A DNA stretch of 36,320 bases from Tieghemiomyces parasiticus (Eukaryota > Kickxellomycota > Dimargaritomycetes > Dimargaritales > Dimargaritaceae): contig JANBPT010000430.1 in NCBI GenBank assembly GCA_027575765.1, positions 1-36,320 of the forward strand. The letters run 5' to 3'. The notes beneath the pieces are model-generated. The model saw only the letters and a program-made list of their open reading frames with translations, was not told where the DNA came from and made no database searches. Position numbers and translations under genes: made by a program. This document shows positions 29,816-36,320 of this stretch, piece by piece (position 1 is the first letter of the stretch; every line of letters starts with the position of its first letter).

Positions 29816-30523
29816 TCCTTTTTTTTCCGTGACCTACAGCTGGATCAATGTGGTGCAGTGAGATGTCGTTTCTTCTCGCTCTCTCTCTTTTTTTCCTTTG
29901 TAAAAACCTCACCCCGCACGTTACAAGCATTTTGCAGCCCACCAGAAGATTGCAATGTGCGTCCCTCCCTGGCTCCAATTTTGTCATTTTTGTTTAGTTG
30001 CGACCGTACCTACTATTCCCCCCCCCTCGTTGATGTCCATGCGTTTTTTTTTTTGCATTATCAAATATCTACCCTTTTCCTTTACGTCCTTATTGGCACT
30101 GCTATCTTATTTACAATGCGCTGGTGTGGTTAAAACCTCCCGCGTGGCTGTCCATTCTCTAATCCTTAATCGGGCGCTCTTTATCAACCATTAAAATTAT
30201 TGTATCTAACAGGCTTATCAGGTTGCAACATTAATTCCCTATTTAGCCTCTTATCCACTTGTCCATGTGAAGTAGCCCATTTGGATATATTTTGGAGTCA
30301 AAGTCGAGCCCTGGCAACCCGGGCATATTAAGGCCATAAATGGATGGGTGGACTTCTATCCCGCACCTTTGGGGTAGACGTGCAGTATTGTACAAGCCAG
30401 GTGGTCTAATCGGCTGGAGTTAGTCCCGCCACCCCCGGCGTCGTATTGCCGATGGAACCTTACCGAGGGTCATCGAAGAGAGCCGGGGTGAGCTGACCTG
30501 CATTGCTACGAAGGTCAACTAGA
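29816..30523. other. Convergent intergenic region
   Basis: Between the Ras exchange factor and the Hnt3-like gene. It has T-rich stretches at 29819-29827 and 30043-30053 and a C run at about 30019-30026. No gene is supported. An A-box-like TGGTCTAATCGG near 30401 has no B box. Confidence 0.5.
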
Positions 30524-31641
30524 CTACGGTCCGGAAGTTGGTAACTCCCGACAGCGGTTTTCCAGTTCGGTTTGAAAGCAGCCCGGCAAATGTTCATCGC
30601 GGTGGGCCCGAAAATTGGGCTGTTCTTTATGACAAAACAGGCACACCATGGGTAGATGGAAAAAATCGGCTTCCCTAGCCCGATCACGGACGATTCGTGC
30701 TGGCTGCCGGCCGCCGCTATCGTCTGGACCGGCTAAACTCGCTTCTCGCAGCTTCTCCAGCTCCTCCAGGACAACCTCCGGTGGCCGCAGGAAGGGCGTC
30801 GCAAACGTGTTCCACCTACTCTGACTCTTCATCATAGGTCCCATGAAATCATCACTAATCACGTGGAGGTGTAGCTGCGGGAGACTCGGAAGGGTATGAA
30901 AGCCCAGTCGGAAACGGTAGAGACGGGGATCGGCAAGGTAACCTTCGCCTTTGTCGTTGGCGGCGGTGAGGGCAGCGTGAGTTGGGGTGGGGTGGTGGGG
31001 TGCAATGGGGCCGTCGTACTGGGATGGGGCGAGCGCCCGAGGCGGAAAGGAAGGTTGGGTTTGCAGGTGGCGGATGAGGCGGCCCGCGCGGGCCACCAGC
31101 GTATGCACAAGTGGGATATCTACCATCGGGTCTAGATCGTAGATATCCCGGACTGGCTGGCGTGGAATGACCAAAAAGTGGAACCAGGCCTGGCAACCGG
31201 GAACATGGAAATTTTGGTGTATAGGTGCCCGCAGTGGGTGGGTTACTCGTTCAGGCTTGGTCAGGCGGGAGTGAGGGGGGAAAGAGAGAGAAAGAGGGCT
31301 TTCCGTGGCTTCTGAAACGTTTCCCGCGTCCGTGAGGCTATGGGGTGGAGGAAGCGCATAGGACCGCACCCGGAGGGTGGCAAGACCCAGCGGGCTAAGT
31401 GCCGAGACATGTGACTCACCTTGGGATACTTGTCGTAAATGACCACCGTGTCGTCGTCGGCGTACAACACCTCCTGTGGGTGCTTCTCCGGGTACCGTGC
31501 ATAGTGTTCGAGGGGACTTGGGCCCGACCACTGCTTTGCGCCGTCGGGCTTCCAAGACCGTCGGTTGGCCAGCGGCGTGGTCTCGTCGCCCGGGGCGGCG
31601 GGACTAAGGTCAGCGAATGGCCATTGAACGGGTAGGGCCAT
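30524..31641 (-). CDS. HNT3: Aprataxin-like DNA deadenylase (HIT + C2H2 zinc finger), 2 exons
   Basis: Exon 1 is 31420-31641 (ATG at 31641) and exon 2 is 30524-31189; 295 residues. The intron 31190-31419 (GTGAGT...TTGCCAG) joins YDKYPK to AWFHFLVIPR in phase 0, restoring the start of the HIT fold. The HIT motif is GFHTLPSLPQLHLHVISDDF: His172, Gln179, His181 and His183, where His181 would be the nucleophile that carries the AMP intermediate. Then WNTFATPFL and a C2H2 finger (Cys257, Cys260, His270, His274) follow in the order known for aprataxin. The enzyme removes 5'-AMP from abortive DNA ligation products. The first HIT-motif position is Gln where human aprataxin has His; from memory, yeast relatives also vary there. 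A disordered Pro/His-rich insertion (about 115-160) separates the two HIT halves and makes the protein longer than the fission yeast enzyme. Confidence 0.9.
31190..31419 (-). other. Intron of the aprataxin-like gene
   Basis: Donor GTGAGT starting at 31419 and acceptor TTGCCAG ending at 31190, 230 bases. A CTGAC branch-point candidate lies near 31261. It restores the conserved HIT strand across the junction. Confidence 0.85.
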
Positions 31642-32324
31642 GAGGGTACTGCTGTCCGAGGGGGGTTAACGTAGGAGGTAAGTAGGTGCAGGGATGCGGT
31701 ACTAATGTGGCCTTGAGGAAGGAATTGGTGGCGGCCGATAGCACCAAATGCGTGCAAGTTAGTTTAAAGGGGTTGGTGATAGAAAACGGGCGCCTATAGT
31801 AGGTGTGAGTAAGTGGAGACGACAATAGCAAAGAGGAAAGGCGCGTCTATATGACTGAAAGGCAGAGTAGGTACTGAAGGGAGAGCCGATTGCGAGATGA
31901 TACGAACTAAGGCACTGGCACGACGGTTGTGGGCAGCGGACAATATCCAGGGAATTCGCTACAATGCCACAGTCCATGTGTTCATAGTCTGGCACTCACA
32001 ATGGGGTGCGGTGGCGCAGATCAGGCTAGAACTTTAACCAGTGGGGCGGTCTTTTAAGCCCACTCCACCATTAGGTACGCCCACCATAACCTCGATTCCT
32101 GGTCCCCGAGAAGGTTACACTGGCCCGCCATGGCCGTCTTCCGTGGCAATTAATATTAGTGAAGGTACTTCCTCCCCCTCGGCAGCTTCACCCTGGCCTC
32201 TTGAACGCACCGCTTAGCGTAACGCCGACTGATGCAGATGCTCTGACCAACTAGTTAAATTATAGAGTTTTACCACACGTCCATGTTAACTATTTATAAC
32301 ATCGATATACTAGCGTAGCTTCAC
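31642..32324. promoter_or_regulatory. Upstream region of the aprataxin-like gene
   Basis: 683 bases separating the aprataxin start from the 3' end of the next minus-strand gene. It has no clear TATA box and no supported gene. Confidence 0.4.
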
Positions 32325-32997
32325 CTAGCTGTCACTTCCAGCTGTGGTCATAGGTTCAGCGGTCGCTGTCAGGACTCCTCGGCTGGCCTTTTCAATCCTT
32401 TCAAGCTCGGTCTCCAGCATCCCCAGTCGCCGTTGACACCTTGTCAACGTGATCTGCTTAGCCTCAATGTCGGTCCGAAGTCGAGTGATTTCCTAGGTCA
32501 AATATAGAGGCGAATAGACAAGTAGAACAGATAAGGTAGGTTACCGAAAAGCAATTGAAAGGCAGCATGAGGTAAGAGGGAGGGGCGGGGAGCGAGACTA
32601 AGGGTAAACCGGAACTTACCTCACAATACAGGGCGCGAGGGTTGGCCTCAGCCGTGTCCTTGTGGAGCTGTGCTAGTTGGGCGTCGAGGGTCTCGATGGT
32701 CTTGTTCAGGTTCAATTGGGCTTCGTCTGTCCGGAGTGTCACAGGAAACAGCCAATACAGATGAATATCCCGTCGAGAGTTCAATCTATTCCAAGCCACA
32801 CTGGTCGCCCGTGTCCGGCTAGTTGAGACAAACCGGCACAGAGGAGTGGAGAAAGGTAAAGGGTACACGGACATTTGCGATACCCGCCCATGCGTCAAGC
32901 ACTTACCGGCCCCACGCATCACGGAGGTGTTGTCAGAAAGGAGGCGGGCCAACACCTGCTGGACCTGTCGGTCAATTTCGTGGGCGAGGTGTTCCAT
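32325..32997 (-). CDS. Small coiled-coil protein, 3 exons (possibly Mediator MED28-like)
   Basis: Exons 32907-32997 (ATG at 32997), 32620-32726 and 32325-32492 give 121 residues. Both introns have GTAAGT donors and CAG or TAG acceptors, and both junctions keep the frame. Almost all of residues 1-100 is predicted helix/coiled coil: HLAHEIDRQVQQVLARLLSDN; then EAQLNLNKTIETLDAQLAQLHKDT; then EEITRLRTDIEAKQITLTRCQRRL and ETELERIEKA. There is no signal peptide or membrane segment. The final helix pattern (LR-x-E-I-x-x-K-x-x-L near 70-85), preceded by a shorter N-terminal helical pair, resembles the layout of Mediator subunit 28. The resemblance is weak and other small coiled-coil complex subunits fit equally well. 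It is divergent from the PPR gene across a short shared promoter. The exon chain is well supported; the function is not. Confidence 0.7.
32493..32619 (-). other. Intron 2 of the coiled-coil gene
   Basis: Donor GTAAGT at 32619 and acceptor ACCTAG ending at 32493, 127 bases, phase 0 (Glu|Glu junction). Confidence 0.75.
32727..32906 (-). other. Intron 1 of the coiled-coil gene
   Basis: Donor GTAAGT at 32906 and acceptor GGACAG ending at 32727, 180 bases. It splits an Asp codon after its first base. Confidence 0.75.
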
Positions 32998-33379
32998 GGC
33001 GAAGCCACGAGAACAGAAGCAGGGAAAAGGGTTCCTAGATAGTCTAGAAGTTGGGGGAATGCGTGCAGAATAGACGAAAAGAGCATGTGGCGCAGATGCT
33101 ATGGGTTAATCAAATTGGGGAAAGCGTAAGTTTAATAGACTTTAGCCTTCATTTCTGCCAGGGGCTTTAAGTGAGACAGCCCGCCAGCGTCACTGCAATA
33201 CTCTGTCTTTTTTTCCCCTTTGGAGCTTTCTATCCAAGGATGCGTTCTTTTCCTGGCATGAACAGCGGGATCCTCATGGCCTAACTAATGCGTTGCCTCG
33301 ACCTTACTTTCCTATGGACTCATTCATTGATTTACTTATCGTTGACTCATTCTTCGCCCATTAATTCGCGGCTAACATC
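32998..33379. promoter_or_regulatory. Shared divergent promoter (coiled-coil gene / PPR gene)
   Basis: 382 bases between the two start codons. It has a T-rich run at 33208-33218 and pyrimidine-rich sequence on the + strand towards the PPR start. No clear TATA box. Confidence 0.5.
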
Positions 33380-34585
33380 ATGGACCGACTCGGACGGTTA
33401 CTGTCTTCCGTCCACCTGGGCGTCGCCCTCACTCGGCCACCAACACTACCTTCTGGCCGCCTCTACTCGGCCCGAGCTCTCAAGATAGCGCAGCGCAAGT
33501 CTCAATTCCAACCTCTCAAGGGCGCTAAAGCTGCTGCAATCCATCCTAAGAAGCAGCACTCTGCGTCATCAACACCACCCTCCACGTCCACCAACTCCAC
33601 GCTGTCGGAGGACGATCGCAAATTGGTAGGCGTGCTCAAATCCGTTATCCGGCAGCAAGGAATTGCCGAAACTGAGAAACTCGTTGTCCAACTCGTCCAG
33701 AACCAAGGCCTGCACCTGTCGGTGCACATCTATAACGTATTTATCCATTATTACGGCCGGGTCTTGCGGATGGTCGATATGGAACGGTGGTACCGGCGGC
33801 TCCAACGGGCAGCCAGCCGATCTTTGAAGTCAGCCGCAGATCCAGCGTCCGGTGACACGGCGGACCGCAGTCTGCGCCCAGATATCTACACCTATACGAT
33901 AGTCACCAACGCCTATAATCGGGCCGGCCGCGGCGACCAGGCCATCGCCACCTGGCGTGATTTCCAGGCCAGCGGGATCCCGCTGAATGCTGTTTACGTG
34001 TCAGTATTGCTTGATACATTCGGGTTCCATCACAGATCAGAGCTTCTGATTGAATTTTGGGAGGCATTACAGAAGCCGGCGCAGGTGGCATTCCCATCTG
34101 GTGGCGGTGAGCCTGCAGCAGCCGTGACTGAAAGTCCACCAAACACCACCACAACCGTTACCACCGCTGGTACTGACGCCGCTGAGTCGGGCACGGCGGC
34201 CACTGTGGTTATCCCCGGTGGTTACGAGCACTCCGAGAACCAGTACAATTCCTACTTGGAGGCCCTAGTTCGCTTAGGTCGGCTTCAGCAGGCGGTCGAC
34301 GTGTTTTGTACGCAAATGTGGCCGCCGCCAGGAACCCCCGGGGCACCGAAGTTCACACAGGCAGGCAGGGTAACTATCGACGAGGTACCACCTGGCGATA
34401 GGGTAGAGCCGGCTTGGTCGGAAACACCACTGGCACCGATGCCATCCCGTAAGACGCTTAACACCCTCCTAGCCGTTCTGAAAATCAGGTCTGAAACGGA
34501 ACTTCTGCAGCACTGCCTCCGCCATCTAAACTCACACTATCCACACTCCCAGGTTCTGGTACGGACGGTGCTACGGTACACGTGA
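33380..34585 (+). CDS. Mitochondrial pentatricopeptide-repeat (PPR) protein
   Basis: 401 residues in one exon. The N-terminus (1-40) is rich in Arg, Leu and Ser with no acidic residue after Asp2 (MDRLGRLLSSVHLGVALTRP...), as expected for a mitochondrial presequence. Helix-pair repeats of PPR type are visible: about 117-150 (IYNVFIHYYGRVLRMVDMERWYRRL), 168-202 (PDIYTYTIVTNAYNRAGRGDQAIATWRDFQASGI), 203-232 (NAVYVSVLLDTFGFHHRSELLIEFWEAL) and 287-313 (NQYNSYLEALVRLGRLQQAVDVFCTQM). A disordered Thr/Ala-rich insertion (about 236-280) interrupts the array. PPR proteins bind organellar RNA and act in its processing, stability or translation; the particular transcript is unknown. The low repeat number and absence of an extra catalytic domain point to a small RNA-binding factor. 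Confidence 0.85.
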   Translation: MDRLGRLLSSVHLGVALTRPPTLPSGRLYSARALKIAQRKSQFQPLKGAKAAAIHPKKQHSASSTPPSTSTNSTLSEDDRKLVGVLKSVIRQQGIAETEKLVVQLVQNQGLHLSVHIYNVFIHYYGRVLRMVDMERWYRRLQRAASRSLKSAADPASGDTADRSLRPDIYTYTIVTNAYNRAGRGDQAIATWRDFQASGIPLNAVYVSVLLDTFGFHHRSELLIEFWEALQKPAQVAFPSGGGEPAAAVTESPPNTTTTVTTAGTDAAESGTAATVVIPGGYEHSENQYNSYLEALVRLGRLQQAVDVFCTQMWPPPGTPGAPKFTQAGRVTIDEVPPGDRVEPAWSETPLAPMPSRKTLNTLLAVLKIRSETELLQHCLRHLNSHYPHSQVLVRTVLRYT

Positions 34586-36094
34586 TAACCAGCGCCTGAC
34601 CTGGTCTCATGAGCCTTGCAAGTCAATAGTATCAGTGTTCGATAAAGTTTGGAGTTCCTCATACCTAAATAGTGTTTTTTTAAATATATACATACATATA
34701 TATATATATGTATGTATATTGCCCATCACTCTATACCGCTCGGTGAGCTCTTTCTCTTCGGTGCTTAAAGCAGGGTCTTACGTCACAAAACGGAAGCTTG
34801 ACAAGTACCTGCTGCCAGGCATCCACCCCCGACTACAGCATGGTAAACTTCTTACCGCTCAACCGCCGTTCGATATCCCTGGACAAATAATGGTCGCAGA
34901 GGACTAGGTCGGGACTTTAGGGAGGTTGTAGTGTTGGTAAATGATGGTCAACACTAACGAGTCCAATTAGGCGAAACTTCGACAGAGGTTTGACTAATCG
35001 ATTATATTACTAAGTAAACTATGGACTGGCTTAAGGCTAAGGAAGGGAGCTATAATGGTCGGGGAGAAAGCTAAGGGAAGGGTTGACTACAAGAGTAGCC
35101 GAGTGCTACGAACTACCAAACAATACAATGAGGAAGTATAGGTGATACAACAGAGCTAATAGACAACGGGATAAAAGATGAAGATAAAGGGATTAATGAG
35201 GAAAGGAGCAACGAACGAAATAGAGGGCATACGAGTCCCGGTCGATCGCAGAAAAGGGACTTGGGAATTCCCCGTATCTGTTCTGGTATCATTAGTATCG
35301 TTTTATTTATTACGCCTTACGAAAATAGGGCGAAAAGCGATGATCATATTTATGGGCGCTACAGTCAGCTAATAAATAGTCATCTAAGAAACGTTTATTA
35401 CGTACTTCTGAGCCGGGCTCACGCCTACTGCATTTATTTACGTCAGACCATCCCGCACCTTACTCTTTACCCTTTAATACCTTTCATCGTCGTCGATACA
35501 ATCACTATTGGTTTAGCTAAAGCGTCACTGTGGTCACCAGATATGCCTTCCCCAATGCTACTTTCAGTTGATTGGTACGTTACGCCGATTCTGCGCCTCA
35601 GTATACCCCGTGTTTTAGCTAGGTACCGATCACTAGCGGTTTACTTCTAATTTTTATCCCGACCCATATCGGTAGACTTCACTCTCCAGCTTCCACATTC
35701 CATAACATACTCGTTATCTACCTTTCTTTACCTATACTCCTTATATCCTTCCTAGCGGCGTCCAGTATTTCTGATCCTTTGGATTTCACCTTCTTTCCCA
35801 GGCGCCACCGCCTATTATCCATTTTATTACATTTTGAATATATGTTCCTGATCCAACGGCTACCTAGCTGTCTCTCCACTTCCCGCCGGCGCCTGGCTCC
35901 ACCTCAGCCTGTCATCCCGAATTCCCCGTCCAGGCTATATAGCTATTACGAATGATGTCGGCTGCTACTTAGGTATAAAAGGCCTACCGGTCGCTATTCA
36001 ATAAACGACAGTCAGCATTTAAAATTGTCAGCCCCGCCAGAATTGAAGCTTAACAGCTAATTCTTATTTAATTAGTGAGGTTTCGCCTACCACA
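34586..36094. other. Gene-less 3' region
   Basis: No convincing gene follows the PPR gene. Short open frames (for example 35261-35650 on +) have no recognisable domain. From about 35440 the + strand is C/T-rich. The AT palindrome at 34684-34720 lies here. Confidence 0.45.
34684..34720. repeat. AT-rich palindrome (TA/CATA microsatellite)
   Basis: TATACATACATATA followed by a TA run and its mirror complement TATATGTATGTATA. Together they make a near-perfect inverted repeat of about 34-36 bases without a real loop. It is about 100 bases after the PPR stop. Confidence 0.85.
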
Positions 36095-36320
36095 CTAGGT
36101 CGTATTTGTATTGTAAATTGAGCCTAACATGCGTTGTATATACTGTACCATCTCCATCATCGACTTCTAAGGCGCAGTATACCTTCTTCTATGAGATGGA
36201 TCAGGTGTCCTAGGAAAGTAGTCCGCTCCTACTCCAGTAAAGAGGAATTTGGGTTTATGTATATCTCCCTGTAGTAACATCGATACCACTGCGCTCGTTT
36301 AGACGCCAGGCACAATGCGG
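36095..36320 (+). repeat. Dispersed repeat, copy B, cut by the window end (exact core 36119-36320)
   Basis: Same orientation as 14434-14659, offset 21661. The final 202 bases are identical to copy A and the 24 bases before them differ at three positions. The window ends inside the repeat. Confidence 0.9.

Noticed and set aside
30398..30470. A-box-like TGGTCTAATCGG suggestive of a tRNA gene
   Set aside because: No B box or acceptor stem in the following 90 bases.
35261..35650. 129-codon open frame near the right end
   Set aside because: Hydrophobic stretches reflect T-rich sequence. No recognisable family or gene context.

Overview
The window looks like nuclear DNA of a fungus. It has short GT-AG introns, pyrimidine-rich sequence ahead of start codons, a GPI-anchored Ser/Thr/Pro-rich wall-type protein, a fungal Cho2-type methyltransferase and a Cdc25-type Ras exchange factor with an N-terminal SH3 domain. 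A zygomycete-grade or other early-diverging fungus is my guess for the lineage, not something the sequence proves. I found no bacterial operon, CRISPR array, rRNA or convincing tRNA.

Layout. 1-884 (+): 3' end of a phosphatidylethanolamine N-methyltransferase gene (CHO2), two exons visible. 1392-3398 (-): secreted, GPI-anchored, repeat-rich protein. 4049-5507 (-): mitochondrial carrier, two exons. 6286-6960 (+): ESCRT-I subunit Vps37. 7450-8559 (-): secreted SMP-30/gluconolactonase-like propeller. 8560-11894: long stretch without a convincing gene. 11895-13121 (+): membrane-anchored protein resembling a fungal family of unknown function. 13122-15154: no gene, but one copy of a dispersed repeat. 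15155-15388 (-): 77-residue secreted peptide. 16776-17858 (-): NmrA-like Rossmann protein with a degenerate nucleotide loop. 17859-26047: 8.2 kb without a recognisable gene, strongly pyrimidine-rich in its last 2.4 kb. 26048-29815 (+): Ras exchange factor. 30524-31641 (-): aprataxin/Hnt3, two exons. 32325-32997 (-): small three-exon coiled-coil protein, perhaps Mediator subunit 28-like. 33380-34585 (+): mitochondrial PPR protein. 34586-36320: no gene; the last 202 bases exactly repeat 14458-14659.

The genes are unrelated housekeeping, signalling and secreted functions, as is normal for a eukaryotic chromosome, and there is no sign of a functional cluster. Two gene pairs are divergent over short shared promoters (carrier/VPS37 and coiled-coil/PPR). 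The points most worth a second look are the two-copy repeat that ends exactly at the window edge, the long pyrimidine-biased leader of the Ras exchange factor, the NmrA-like protein without a canonical glycine loop, and the small secreted peptide. I did not find a clear new multi-gene system.
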